Positions 44,720-54,195 of a DNA stretch of 64,000 nt are shown here, in pieces. A program made the position numbers and the translations under genes. The notes beneath the pieces are model-generated. The model had not been told where the DNA came from. It saw only the letters and a list, made by a program, of their open reading frames with translations, and searched no databases. Position 1 is the stretch's first letter. The number at the start of each line of letters is the position of its first letter. Source of the DNA: JAHEEL01 sp942491345 (GTDB taxonomy: Bacteria; Actinomycetota; Acidimicrobiia; Spongiisociales; UBA5794); the NCBI GenBank assembly GCA_942491345.1, contig CALOAN010000020.1, positions 453,239-517,238 on the forward strand. The letters are read 5' to 3'.

Positions 44720-45595
44720 ATGGATCGGATCCTTCACGCCGTCAACGGGGTGCAACTCGCAGCCATCGACGAAGGTGCCGGCGACCCAGTGGTCATGATC
44801 CACGGCTTCCCGGAGCTCGCCTACTCTTGGCGGCACCAGATCCCCGCCCTCACCGGGGCCGGATTCCGGGTGATCGCCTACGACCAGAGGGGATACGGCG
44901 CATCCTCAAAGCCGGACGATATCGCGGCATACACCTTGGTGAACCTCGTCGCGGATGCCATCGGCTTGCTTGATGGCCTCGGCCTCGAGCGAGCGACGCT
45001 TGTCGGCCATGACTGGGGAAGCCTCGTCGTGTGGACGGCAGCGATCATGTACCCCGAGCGTGTCCAGAGGGTGGTGAGCCTGAACGTCCCCTATCGCGGC
45101 TGGTGCGCGGGATTCCCATCGACCGAGGTCATTCGGGCAGAGCTCGGCGACCGCTTCGGATATGTCCTGGCGTTCCAGGAGCCCGGCGCAACCGAGTCGC
45201 TGTTCGAGTCCGATCCCGACGCTTGGCTACGCACCGTCTACCTCGGTGTTGCTGCCGAACCGACGTTCATGACCGACGATGAATTCGCTGTCTATCGCGA
45301 CGCCTTCGTCGCTGGTGGACTCTTCGGACCCCTCGGGCCGTATCGCAACATCGACGCCAACGCCGCCGACACGGAGTACCTCGCGAACGCGCCTATCACC
45401 CAGCCGACGCTGATGATCACGGCCGACCAAGATCCAATCCTTCCCCCGGTGCTTGCGACCGACATGGATCGCTGGGTCTCGAATCTCGAAGTCGCAGAAA
45501 TCAGCCACAGTGGACACTGGACGCAACAAGAACAACCCCGGCAAGTCAACGAAGCACTCGTTGGCTTCCTGCAGAGTGAAACGAGCGAACCATGA
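44720..45595 (+). CDS. Epoxide-hydrolase-like alpha/beta hydrolase
   Basis: Product of 291 residues. HGFPELAYSWRHQIPAL (oxyanion HGxP), YDQRGYGAS, and the nucleophile elbow VGHDWGS with Asp as nucleophile are signatures of epoxide hydrolases and haloalkane dehalogenases. The catalytic His is in ISHSGHWTQQE. The final ATGA overlaps the PlsC start by four bases, so the two are co-translated. Confidence 0.85.
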   Translation: MDRILHAVNGVQLAAIDEGAGDPVVMIHGFPELAYSWRHQIPALTGAGFRVIAYDQRGYGASSKPDDIAAYTLVNLVADAIGLLDGLGLERATLVGHDWGSLVVWTAAIMYPERVQRVVSLNVPYRGWCAGFPSTEVIRAELGDRFGYVLAFQEPGATESLFESDPDAWLRTVYLGVAAEPTFMTDDEFAVYRDAFVAGGLFGPLGPYRNIDANAADTEYLANAPITQPTLMITADQDPILPPVLATDMDRWVSNLEVAEISHSGHWTQQEQPRQVNEALVGFLQSETSEP

Positions 45596-46350
45596 AACAA
45601 GTCAAGGACTGGCTCTTTACGATTCCCACCGTCGCCGCGTTCGGCCTGACGCTCGGCGTCTTTCACTTGATCGGCCTCTGTGCGCTCCCGTTCGGACAGC
45701 GGCCGTTCGAGAAGGTCATGGCGGGCCTGCAGCGGACCCTGATCGGCGTGTTCAGAATCGCAGGGATCAAGGTGGTGACCGAGGGGACCGCCGGCTTCTC
45801 TCCCAACGCCGGCTACATCTTCGTCTCGAATCACCAGTCGATGTACGACGTGCCGATCTTTGGAGGGCTGCTTCCCCGCAACTATCCGAAGTACGTCGCG
45901 AAGAAGCAGCTCGCGCGCGGCCTCCCGAGCGTGTCCCTCAACCTGCGGCACGGTGGCAATGCACTCATCGACCGAGACCACCGAGACCAGGCGATGGATG
46001 CGATCGCCCAGATGGCCTCCGAAGCCGAGCGACGGGACGTGTCCGTCGTGATATTCCCCGAGGGAACGCGGTCTCGAACCGGCGAACTTGGCGACTTTCG
46101 GGTCGGCGGACTCGCCGCGATCATGGAGGCGGCGCCCAATCTCCCCGTGATCCCGGCGGTGATCGAGGGCTCGTGGAGGGTGTTCCAGAAGAACATGCTC
46201 CCGGTGCCGTACGGTGCGTCTGTCCGCATCCGCTTCGGTGAACCGATCCTCAGGGCGGTTGGCGAGTCTCCCGTCGAAGTCCTCGAACAATGCCGTGCCT
46301 GGATCGACGGCACGCTCAACGAGTGGCGAACCGCCGAAGGCGCCGCCTGA
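45592..46350 (+). CDS. 1-acyl-sn-glycerol-3-phosphate acyltransferase (PlsC family)
   Basis: Product of 252 residues. An N-terminal membrane segment is followed by the acyltransferase blocks NHQSMYDVP (HX4D), then GNALIDRDHRDQA, FPEGTRSRTG and VIPAVIEGSW. It adds the second acyl chain in phospholipid synthesis. It is translationally coupled to the upstream hydrolase. Confidence 0.88.
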   Translation: MKQVKDWLFTIPTVAAFGLTLGVFHLIGLCALPFGQRPFEKVMAGLQRTLIGVFRIAGIKVVTEGTAGFSPNAGYIFVSNHQSMYDVPIFGGLLPRNYPKYVAKKQLARGLPSVSLNLRHGGNALIDRDHRDQAMDAIAQMASEAERRDVSVVIFPEGTRSRTGELGDFRVGGLAAIMEAAPNLPVIPAVIEGSWRVFQKNMLPVPYGASVRIRFGEPILRAVGESPVEVLEQCRAWIDGTLNEWRTAEGAA

Positions 46351-46362
46351 TACGCTCCAGGT

Positions 46363-47376
46363 ATGGAAGAAGAACGCATCGGCCTGTTCATTGACTACGA
46401 GAACCTCGCGATCGGCGCACGGGAGGATCTGGGCATCCAGTTTGATTTCAAGCCGGTGGCCGACGCCCTCGCTGAACGCGGCCGTGTGGTTGTTCGCCGC
46501 GCCTACGCCGATTGGACCTACTTCGAGAAGGACCGCCAGATGCTGACGGAGAATCAGATCGAGCTGATCGAGATTCCCCAGCGGAAGGGTGCTGTTCGGA
46601 AGAACGCCGCCGATATCAAGATGGCGGTTGACGCTGTGGAGCTCGCGTTTGAGCGCGGCTACGTGACGATGTTCGTTCTCTGCACCGGCGACTCGGATTT
46701 CACTCCGCTTGTGCACAAACTTCGCGAGCTGAACCGGCGGGTCGTCGGCGTGGGACTGAAGGCCTCGACCTCGAAGCTGCTCCCGGCAGCGTGCGACGAA
46801 TTCCTCTTCTACGAGAATCTCTCGGGAGTCGACGTTCCCGATCGCAAGCCCAAGAAGGAGCGCCAAAAGGAGGAGAAGCCCACACCGGCGACGTCCGAGT
46901 CACCCGATGCGCTGATCGTCCCGACGCTGGCCGGACTCATCCGCGCCGGGAACGGTGATGTCCGTGCGTCGAGCCTCAAACGGGCGCTGCTCCGAAAGGA
47001 TTCCACCTTCACCGAGACCGACTACGGCTTCCGAGCGTTCGGGGAGCTGATGCGACACCTGGCGGACCGAGGGGTTGTGGAACTCGACTACGAGGACTCG
47101 CAGGGTGATCCGGCCGTTCGTTTCCCGAAGTCCGGTAGGGGAGAGGAGGCCGGCTTCGGCCTGCTCCACGATGCCGTCGTCAACCTCGGTTCCGGCGGGT
47201 CGGCGGTGGCGCTGTCCGGACTCAAGAACGAGTTGCGCAAGCAGGACAGCGGCTTTTCGGAGAAGTCGCTCGGCTACTCGGGCTTCCTCCAATTCGTCAA
47301 GGCAGCGGCGGCGAGTGGCTACGTCGATCTTCTCTGGGACGACGAAACCGACGACTACGTGGTGTCGGCCCCCTAG
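46363..47376 (+). CDS. NYN-domain protein with two OST-HTH/LOTUS domains
   Basis: Product of 337 residues. Residues 1-150 are a NYN (LabA/PIN-like) nuclease domain: IGLFIDYENLAIG, NAADIKMAVDA and LCTGDSDFTPLV supply the acidic residues. After a Lys/Glu-rich linker, residues 185-250 and 265-335 are two OST-HTH/LOTUS modules (VRASSLKRALLRKDSTF, ALSGLKNELRKQDSGF), which bind RNA. It is probably an RNA-processing or RNA-decay protein. Its stop lies nine bases from the AsnRS stop on the other strand. Confidence 0.88.
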   Translation: MEEERIGLFIDYENLAIGAREDLGIQFDFKPVADALAERGRVVVRRAYADWTYFEKDRQMLTENQIELIEIPQRKGAVRKNAADIKMAVDAVELAFERGYVTMFVLCTGDSDFTPLVHKLRELNRRVVGVGLKASTSKLLPAACDEFLFYENLSGVDVPDRKPKKERQKEEKPTPATSESPDALIVPTLAGLIRAGNGDVRASSLKRALLRKDSTFTETDYGFRAFGELMRHLADRGVVELDYEDSQGDPAVRFPKSGRGEEAGFGLLHDAVVNLGSGGSAVALSGLKNELRKQDSGFSEKSLGYSGFLQFVKAAAASGYVDLLWDDETDDYVVSAP

Positions 47377-47385
47377 CCGGAAGAG

Positions 47386-48780
47386 CTAGAACTCGACGTT
47401 GCGTGGCGTACGCGGGAACGGGATGACGTCGCGGATGTTCTGCATACCTGTCGTGAACTGAACGACTCGTTCGAGTCCCAATCCGAACCCGGAATGTGGA
47501 GCGCTGCCGAAGCGGCGGAGGTCCAGGTACCACCAGTAGTGCTGTTCGTCCATGCCTTTGAGCCCCATGCTGTCGGCAAGGACGTCGAGCCGCTCCTCAC
47601 GCTGGCTGCCGCCAACGATCTCGCCGATCCCGGGGACGAGCACGTCCATGGCGGCGACGGTCTTGCCGTCGTCGTTGCGCCGCATGTAGAAAGCCTTGAA
47701 ATCGAATGGGAAGTCGATGACGATCACCGGCTTCTTGAACAGCTTTTCGGTCAGATACCGCTCGTGCTCCGTTTGCAGGTCTTCACCCCATGCGGCAGGG
47801 AACTCGAACGTCTCGCCGGACTTCGCGAGGAGATCCACAGCCTCGGTGTACGTGATCCGCTCGAAACTGCTGTTGGCCACCGACGCCAACATGCCGAGTA
47901 GCCCGTCGTCCACCCACTCGTTGAAGAACTCGAGGTCCGCCTCGTTGTGGTCGAGCACATACCGCACGAGGTACTTCACGTAGTCCTCTGCGAGGTCGCT
48001 GTCATCGTTGATGTCTGCGAACGCCATCTCTGGTTCGACCATCCAGAACTCGGCGAGGTGCCGCCGAGTGTTCGAGTTCTCTGCCCTGAATGTGGGGCCG
48101 AACGTATATACGCGATCGACGGCGAGGGCGTACGCCTCGGCGTTCAGCTGGCCGCTCACCGTCAAGAACGCCGGCTGCCCGAAGAAGTCCCGGGTGTAGT
48201 CCACTCCGCCGCCTTCGTCGCGTGGTGGCGACGCCGGATCAAGCGTGGTGACCCGGAACATCTCTCCGACACCTTCGGCATCACTCGCCGTGATGAGCGG
48301 GGTGTGGAGGTAGAGGAAGTCGCGGTCCTGGTAGAACCGATGCGTCGCGTATGACAGCGCGTTTCGCACGCGCGCTACCGCTCCGATCGTGTTCGTGCGG
48401 GGTCGGAGGTGGGCGATCTCGCGTAGGTGCTCGAACGAGACGCGCTTCTTCTGGAGGGGGTAGGTCTCGGGGTCGGCGAGACCGAACGGCTCTACCTCGG
48501 TGGCCTTGATCTCGACACGCTGGCCCTTGCCGGGGGACTCGGTGAGCGTGCCCGTGACCCGAGCCGAGCTCCCGATGGTGAGGCTGAGGACATCGCTTTC
48601 GTAGTTCGGCAAGTCATTGTCGGCGACGACTTGGAGGCCGGTCATCGTCGATCCGTCTGTGAGTTCGATGAACGAGAAGCCGCCTTTCGAGTCGCGGCGT
48701 GTTCTGATCCATCCCGCCACCGTGACGGTGGCGCCGAAGTCTTCTCGCTTGAGGACGTGCTTGATGAGTTCGCGCTGCAT
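47386..48780 (-). CDS. asnS: Asparaginyl-tRNA synthetase
   Basis: Product of 464 residues. It charges tRNA-Asn. The N-terminal OB fold (TVTVAGWIRTRRDSKGGFSF) and the class II motifs are present: motif 2 FRAENSNTRRHLAEFWMVEP and motif 3 HSGFGLGLERVVQF. It ends IRDVIPFPRTP, as is typical for AsnRS. ATG 48780 has GGAG upstream; longer frames add unrelated residues. Confidence 0.95.
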   Translation of the reverse strand: MQRELIKHVLKREDFGATVTVAGWIRTRRDSKGGFSFIELTDGSTMTGLQVVADNDLPNYESDVLSLTIGSSARVTGTLTESPGKGQRVEIKATEVEPFGLADPETYPLQKKRVSFEHLREIAHLRPRTNTIGAVARVRNALSYATHRFYQDRDFLYLHTPLITASDAEGVGEMFRVTTLDPASPPRDEGGGVDYTRDFFGQPAFLTVSGQLNAEAYALAVDRVYTFGPTFRAENSNTRRHLAEFWMVEPEMAFADINDDSDLAEDYVKYLVRYVLDHNEADLEFFNEWVDDGLLGMLASVANSSFERITYTEAVDLLAKSGETFEFPAAWGEDLQTEHERYLTEKLFKKPVIVIDFPFDFKAFYMRRNDDGKTVAAMDVLVPGIGEIVGGSQREERLDVLADSMGLKGMDEQHYWWYLDLRRFGSAPHSGFGLGLERVVQFTTGMQNIRDVIPFPRTPRNVEF

Positions 48781-48930
48781 CTGGTGCTCCTTGACGAATC
48801 GAGACGATAGCCCCGGCTTGCTCAAGTGGCAGACCAAAGACACCGCTACGAGCCGCTCGGCCCAACCAACCAGAAGGAGGTTCACCGCCGCTCGGCAGTG
48901 CCACGTTGCTGTGCCGCGGCCGAATTCCTT

Positions 48931-48959
48931 TTGCTTCAAGGATTCCATCGAATTACACT
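48931..48959 (+). promoter_or_regulatory. Probable sigma-70-type promoter
   Basis: TTGCTT (48931-48936) and TACACT (48954-48959) are separated by exactly 17 bases. They lie 23 bases upstream of the ATG at 48983, which has CAGAGGGG as ribosome site. Confidence 0.65.
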
Positions 48960-48982
48960 TGTGTAACACACAGAGGGGTTTC

Positions 48983-49369
48983 ATGGCGGTAGCAGTACGA
49001 GAATCGACGGTCACCGACGTTGACCGCGTGGCGGCAGCGACGCTCGACGTCTACAACCGTCGCTGTGATCTGGCGGCCGAGATGCCGCTTGCAGAGCTCC
49101 TGTCTGTTCCATCCGACCTCGGGGCGCTGCGCGCCGTGGTTGGCGCAGCCGACCGCACAGTCGAGATTGTCCTCGACGCGGATGTCGACGCTGCCGCCAT
49201 TGCCCCGGCTGCCTGGGCCCTCGCCGCCAAGGGGTTCGCCACAGTCGTCCTTGTCGCCCTCAACCGCCTCGGTGAGGCACATGAAGGGCTGCGGGGCACA
49301 CCGTGCCATCTCCAGGGCTGGTGGGTATCCGACGACGGGATCGCATTCGGGGCCTTCGAAACGGCTTGA
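48983..49369 (+). CDS. Hypothetical protein
   Basis: Product of 128 residues. It is Ala/Val-rich with alternating helices and strands (MAVAVRESTVTDVDRVAAAT, TVEIVLDADVDAAAIAPAAW, GFATVVLVALNRLGEAH) and ends in a Trp-containing GWWVSDDGIAFGAFETA. No family recognised. A good promoter and a GAGGGG ribosome site precede it, which supports a real gene. Confidence 0.65.
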   Translation: MAVAVRESTVTDVDRVAAATLDVYNRRCDLAAEMPLAELLSVPSDLGALRAVVGAADRTVEIVLDADVDAAAIAPAAWALAAKGFATVVLVALNRLGEAHEGLRGTPCHLQGWWVSDDGIAFGAFETA

Positions 49370-49411
49370 TGGGCTCGCTCAGCGGTCCGGAAGAGTCCTA
49401 ACCTCACATCC

Positions 49412-50362
49412 ATGCCGGTTCCCCTCTACACGCAAACGGTCATCGCCCTGGTCTGGGACTTCGACCGAACGCTCATTCCCGGGAACATGCAGGACCCCAT
49501 CTTCGAGAAGTACGAGGTCGATCCCGCGGTCTTCTGGGCCGAAGTCGACGGACTTGTCGACTACTACCAGCGGCAGGGGATTCGGATCCAGCGGGACATC
49601 GCCTACCTCGGACACCTCCTGACCTACGTTCGCGAGGGCATCTTCGACGACCTCACGAACGAGCGGCTCTTCGAGCTGGGTGCCGACCTGATCCCTGCTC
49701 CCGGCATGCCCGATTTCCTCGAGGAGAGCCGGCAACGCGTCAAGGACATTCCCGAGTTCGCCGCTGAGGGAATCGTGGTCGAGCACTACGTCGTGTCGAC
49801 CGGGATCCTGCCGATGATCGAGGGCAGCGTGTTCGCAGATCACGTGGATGGCGTGTGGGCGAACACCCTCATCGAGACCCCGGCTCCGGCCGGCTACCTC
49901 GATCAACTCCCCGTGGCGGCTGCCCCGTCGCCGGTGACCCACCTCGGCTACACGATCGACAACACCGCCAAGACCCGGGCGCTTTTCGAAATCAACAAAG
50001 GTATCAATCGGAACGCCGACATCGACGTCAACGCCAGGATCGGGGAAGAAGAGCGGCGGGTGCCGCTCCGCCACATGGTCTACATCGCAGACGGTCCGTC
50101 GGATGTTCCGTGTTTCTCGATCCTCAACCAAAACGGCGGGAAGACGCTCGGTGTGTACACCCTGGAGCCGGTCGACAATCACCGTCGCGTGAAGCAACTC
50201 CAGGAGCAGGGACGGATCCAGGGCATGGCCGAGGCCGACTTCCGTCCCGGCAAAGCTGCGTATCTGTGGCTGATGGACAGCATCGAGCAGATTGGGTACG
50301 AGATCATCGAGGCCCGCCGTCAGGCGTTTGCGTCGATCCCAAAACCCCCCGGGCACACGTAG
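49412..50362 (+). CDS. HAD-family phosphatase
   Basis: Product of 316 residues. The HAD motif I is VWDFDRTLIPG (DxDxT), motif II is around VVSTGILPM, and motif IV is IADGPSDVPCF. The cap region is long (about residues 30-130). It resembles the phosphoserine-phosphatase-like group. The physiological substrate cannot be inferred. Confidence 0.85.
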   Translation: MPVPLYTQTVIALVWDFDRTLIPGNMQDPIFEKYEVDPAVFWAEVDGLVDYYQRQGIRIQRDIAYLGHLLTYVREGIFDDLTNERLFELGADLIPAPGMPDFLEESRQRVKDIPEFAAEGIVVEHYVVSTGILPMIEGSVFADHVDGVWANTLIETPAPAGYLDQLPVAAAPSPVTHLGYTIDNTAKTRALFEINKGINRNADIDVNARIGEEERRVPLRHMVYIADGPSDVPCFSILNQNGGKTLGVYTLEPVDNHRRVKQLQEQGRIQGMAEADFRPGKAAYLWLMDSIEQIGYEIIEARRQAFASIPKPPGHT

Positions 50363-50381
50363 ACAGACCCGAGTCTGGGAG

Positions 50382-50804
50382 CTAGGCCTCGACGCGGCGG
50401 GCGCCGTTTGATTCCAGCACCCGCTGGAGTTGGTCCTTCATCACAAGCCCGGATGCGCGCCAGCGCTGGGTCGGTCGTGCCATCGTCCGCTTCTTGGTGC
50501 CCTGCGTCTTCTTGAGTGCGTTCTTCGACGTCTTTTCCGGCGGCCGTGCTATCACGACGGTGGTTGGTGTCGAACGGATCTTGTACGTCTCGATCGCGCC
50601 CGGGACCTTGCCGATGTCGGCCTTGACGACGTGCGCCGTCTCGCCGTATTCGCGGGCCAACTCGTTGACAATCCCGTCCATCACCTGACACGGCGCGCAG
50701 CCGACTTGGAAGAAGTTGATCAGCACGGGACGGCCGGAGGCAACCATCGGCTGCAGCTCGTTGAGGCGGTGGATCTTGCGTGCTTTGGTTTTGCGTTTGA
50801 ACAT
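50382..50804 (-). CDS. Thioredoxin-like protein with basic C-terminal extension
   Basis: Product of 140 residues. Residues 12-95 form a thioredoxin fold with the redox motif FFQVGCAPCQVMD (CxxC) and the cis-Pro segment STPTTVVIA. The C-terminal 45 residues are unusually basic (KTSKNALKKTQGTKKRTMAR) and are not part of the fold; they may bind RNA or DNA. No signal peptide, so cytoplasmic. ATG 50804. Confidence 0.8.
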   Translation of the reverse strand: MFKRKTKARKIHRLNELQPMVASGRPVLINFFQVGCAPCQVMDGIVNELAREYGETAHVVKADIGKVPGAIETYKIRSTPTTVVIARPPEKTSKNALKKTQGTKKRTMARPTQRWRASGLVMKDQLQRVLESNGARRVEA

Positions 50805-50935
50805 CGTCGTCCTCTCCGGGACCCTCGCGCCCGAGCGCGGGGTCGGGGAATTATGCCCGTTTGATGCGCTACTGGACCGATCCGCCGGAGGGTTTGATCG
50901 ACCAGAATGGAAGCGATCCGACTTGGGAGAGCACG

Positions 50936-52570
50936 ATGGCGAAGATCCACGGCGGACGGGCGATTGCGCGAGCGCTGCGTGCTGAAGGTGTCGACACCGT
51001 GTTCGCTCTCACCGGCGGCCACATCCTTGCGACCATCGATGGTTGCGTCGAAGAAGGGATACGTGTCGTCGACGTGCGCCATGAGCAGGCAGCAGCCCAC
51101 GCCGCCGATGCCTATGCCCGCTTGACCGGCCGACTCGGAGTGGTGCTTGCGACCGCGGGCCCGGGTGTCACCAATACCGTCACGGGGATCACAAACGCGT
51201 GGTTCGCCAACAGCCCCGTGCTCCTCATCGGGGGGCGGCACCTCACCACCGAGGACCTTCGCGGCGGCCTCCAGGAGATGGACCATCCCCGCATTTTCCA
51301 GTCGATCACGAAGTGGGCGGGTACTGCCTATGAGACGGCGCGACTCCCGGAGTACATCGCGACAGCTTCCCGGCATGCGTTCTCCGGGCGGGGCGGACCG
51401 GTGTTCCTCGACATCCCGTGGGATGTGCAGGCAGGGATCGTCGAGGAGGATGCGATCGGGTGGCCGTCCGGCTATCGCCCCAATCGACCGGCAGGCCTTG
51501 ACGACGATACGCTCCTCGAAGTCGTTGATCTGCTCAATGCGGCCGAACGCCCGGTTGTCTTCGCAGGTACCGGATACCGCTGGAGCCGCCACCGCGATCC
51601 GATTGGCGCGCTCAACGGACTCGTCGACGCGATGCAGGCGCCCGTCTACCTGAACAGCCTCGCTCGCGGTTCGCTCCGCTGGGACCATCCCTTGCTCGGC
51701 AACCGGACTCGGTCCGACGCGATGCGTTCGGCGGATGTCGTACTCGCCCTTGGCGTGGACTGGGACTTCCGTACCGGATTCGGTGCCAAAGTCTCACCGG
51801 GCGCCGCAGTGATCCAGATCGATGCCGAACCATCGAGGGTGGGCTGGAATCGACCGGCAGAAATCGGGGTGGTCGCCGACCCCGGTGCGGTGGCTGCGCA
51901 ACTCGCCGACCGTGTTGAGGGCGGCGATCGGGCCGATTGGCGTGAGCAGATCGCAGGGATCGAACGTATGAAGCAGACCGCTGCGAACGAACTCGCCGCT
52001 ACCGGCGGCGGTCCGGTCCACCCCGAGCGCTTTGCCCGAGAGGTCGCCGACTTCTTCGCGGACGACGCCATCGTTGCCGCGGATGGCGGGGACATCGTTT
52101 CAACAACGGCCAAGTGGCTTAGGTCGAGCAGGCCAGGCGGCCTCCTCGACCCAGGACCGTTTGGATGCCTCGGGGTCGGTGCGCCGTTCGCTCTTGCAGC
52201 CAAGGCGGTCGAACCCGAGACCCGGACCGGCATCGTCTACGGCGACGGGTCGTTTGGATTCAACGGGATGGAGTTCGACTCTCTGGTGCGCCATGGGATG
52301 CCGGTGGTCGGCGTTGTCGGGAACGACGGTGCGTGGAACAACATCAAGGCGATCCACCGCATGCTGTATCCGGACCGGATGGTCGCGGCCGACCTCGGGG
52401 TGCGACGCTACGACCTCATGGTGGAAGGGCTCGGCGGCTACGGCGAGTTCGTCGAAGATGCTGCGGAAATCCGGCCGGCACTCGAGCGTGCCCAGGACAG
52501 CGGTGTCCCTGCTCTCGTGAATGTGCACATCGCAGAGCAGTTGAGGATCAGCAGCGCGTACGGTGGCTGA
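50936..52570 (+). CDS. ThDP-dependent enzyme (acetolactate synthase / 2-hydroxyacyl-CoA lyase family)
   Basis: Product of 544 residues. The pyrimidine-binding domain contains the activating Glu in VRHEQAAAHAADAYARL. The ThDP-binding motif is GDGSFGFNGMEFDSLVRHGM with NDGAWNN about 30 residues later. The GFNGMEFDSL wording resembles the 2-hydroxyacyl-CoA lyase and oxalyl-CoA decarboxylase branch more than true acetolactate synthase. There is no neighbouring small subunit, which also argues against acetolactate synthase. ATG 50936 has GGGAGA upstream. Confidence 0.8.
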   Translation: MAKIHGGRAIARALRAEGVDTVFALTGGHILATIDGCVEEGIRVVDVRHEQAAAHAADAYARLTGRLGVVLATAGPGVTNTVTGITNAWFANSPVLLIGGRHLTTEDLRGGLQEMDHPRIFQSITKWAGTAYETARLPEYIATASRHAFSGRGGPVFLDIPWDVQAGIVEEDAIGWPSGYRPNRPAGLDDDTLLEVVDLLNAAERPVVFAGTGYRWSRHRDPIGALNGLVDAMQAPVYLNSLARGSLRWDHPLLGNRTRSDAMRSADVVLALGVDWDFRTGFGAKVSPGAAVIQIDAEPSRVGWNRPAEIGVVADPGAVAAQLADRVEGGDRADWREQIAGIERMKQTAANELAATGGGPVHPERFAREVADFFADDAIVAADGGDIVSTTAKWLRSSRPGGLLDPGPFGCLGVGAPFALAAKAVEPETRTGIVYGDGSFGFNGMEFDSLVRHGMPVVGVVGNDGAWNNIKAIHRMLYPDRMVAADLGVRRYDLMVEGLGGYGEFVEDAAEIRPALERAQDSGVPALVNVHIAEQLRISSAYGG

Positions 52571-52698
52571 ACCTCGGGCAAGTGGTCACCAACCGAGATT
52601 CGAGACACGAGAAGAGTCTCAGGCCTCATTTCTCGCCTCTGAGTTCGGCAAACGGCGCGTGAGCCTTCCCTGCCCAGTTGGCAGCTCGAGGTGGCGAC

Positions 52699-53457
52699 CT
52701 ACAGCGCCACGAGCGCGATTGCGCCGAACGCGATGCAGTAGATCCCGAAGGGGGCGAGGCCGGCTTTTGCAATCACGCGGAGGAGGAACGCAATCGCCCA
52801 ATAGCCGGTGACTGCCGCCACCACCATGCCGATGACGGTTGCCGTCGTGATCCCCGATTCATCTGACACCGCTCGGGCCACCGAGAGGAGGCCGGCGCCC
52901 GCGATCACCGGGATGCCGAGGAGGAACGCGAAACGAGCCGCCTCGACTCGCCGCATTCCGCGGGCGAGACCTGCCGAGATCGTCATACCCGACCGGGAAA
53001 CACCGGGGATGAGCGCGAACGACTGAGCGAGGCCGATGAGTCCGGCGTCGGTGGGTGTGAGCTCTTCTGTGGTCCGGTCACCCGGTCGAAGGAGCATCGT
53101 TCCGAGGAGGATGAGTCCGGTGACGATCAGCATGACGGCCACGACCGACGGCCGTTCGGTGAGTTCGTCGAGTGTGCTCTCGAGCGCCAGGCCGAGGATG
53201 ACCGCTGGAATCGTGCCGATCACGATGATCGTGATCATCCTTCGACCGGCTCGATCAAACCGGGCCATCTCCACGAGGTCCTTGCGGAAGTACACGAGTA
53301 CGGCGACCAGCGTGCCGAGGTGGAGCATCGCAGACGTTGCGAGGTCGGGGCCATCTCGCCCCAGCAGTGCAGGAATGAGGACGAGGTGTCCGCTCGAGGA
53401 GATCGGAAGAAACTCGGTGAGCCCCTGGATTGCTCCCCACAGGATGGCATTCAGCAT
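52699..53457 (-). CDS. uppP: Undecaprenyl-diphosphatase (UppP/BacA)
   Basis: Product of 252 residues with about eight membrane helices. The catalytic motifs QGLTEFLPISSSGH and PGVSRSGMT are intact; the first Glu of the usual EGxTE is Gln here. It recycles the lipid carrier for cell-wall synthesis and gives bacitracin resistance. Confidence 0.92.
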   Translation of the reverse strand: MLNAILWGAIQGLTEFLPISSSGHLVLIPALLGRDGPDLATSAMLHLGTLVAVLVYFRKDLVEMARFDRAGRRMITIIVIGTIPAVILGLALESTLDELTERPSVVAVMLIVTGLILLGTMLLRPGDRTTEELTPTDAGLIGLAQSFALIPGVSRSGMTISAGLARGMRRVEAARFAFLLGIPVIAGAGLLSVARAVSDESGITTATVIGMVVAAVTGYWAIAFLLRVIAKAGLAPFGIYCIAFGAIALVAL

Positions 53458-53478
53458 TGGGGGCAGGTTAGGAGTGTC

Positions 53479-54021
53479 CTACGGCTCAAGAAGGACGACC
53501 ACCGTTCCGTCGCGCGCAGCGATCGCGATCAGGGTGGCCGCGTCGGGTGGCACGGCAGCCATCCCCGATTCATCGAACGACATCAGGTCGTCACTTCCGG
53601 CCGCTATGACGATGCCATCGGTCTCGAAGCCAGACGTGGCATCGACGAGGTGAATCCGAGTACCCGGCACTGCGGTTGCCGGCAGAGGCACGGGCACCGA
53701 CCACCATCCTTTCGGGATTGTCGTCGCACCGGAAACCGCGGACGGCACGATCGGTTCTCCGGCCGGGACGTCTCGGGCGGCGACCGGGTCGCTGAGATCG
53801 GGGAGTGCCATCGTCCCTTCAGGGACGCGACGCCATACGACGTCGGCTTCGGCGATTGGGGCGCCCGCCGCGATTGGACTCGAGGCGAACGGGTAGAGGA
53901 TGTCGCTGCTGCCGCGCAGATCCCAGAGGAACGCGACCACAACCACCGCGACGGCGGCTGCCCATCGCAGGTATGGGGGCCGGGTCAACCAGAACACCAA
54001 TCGAATGTATCGAGTCCCCAT
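53479..54021 (-). CDS. SAF-domain (CpaB/RcpC-like) membrane protein
   Basis: Product of 180 residues. One N-terminal membrane helix (LRWAAAVAVVVVAFLWDL) is followed by a SAF-type beta-clip domain (IAAGAPIAEADVVWRRV, then ARDVPAGEPIVPSAV) and a C-terminal RHL-like strand set. Similar proteins belong to Flp/Tad pilus assembly (CpaB) in other bacteria. No other pilus gene is in the window, so that role is only suggestive. Its stop is 21 bases upstream of the UppP start on the same strand. Confidence 0.65.
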   Translation of the reverse strand: MGTRYIRLVFWLTRPPYLRWAAAVAVVVVAFLWDLRGSSDILYPFASSPIAAGAPIAEADVVWRRVPEGTMALPDLSDPVAARDVPAGEPIVPSAVSGATTIPKGWWSVPVPLPATAVPGTRIHLVDATSGFETDGIVIAAGSDDLMSFDESGMAAVPPDAATLIAIAARDGTVVVLLEP

Positions 54022-54195
54022 GACCGATGGAAGGGGATCGATCAGTGACCCCTCCCCGCGGTCGCCTTACGCAAGCAGGGGGAATGGTGGGGGGCCTGCG
54101 TTCGGTTATCCGCGGAGAGGGATCTCTTCCATTGTTGCGCGTTGCACGACGATGGGGAAGCTTCTTCGGTCCGCCGGTCGCATAAACTTCCCGCA

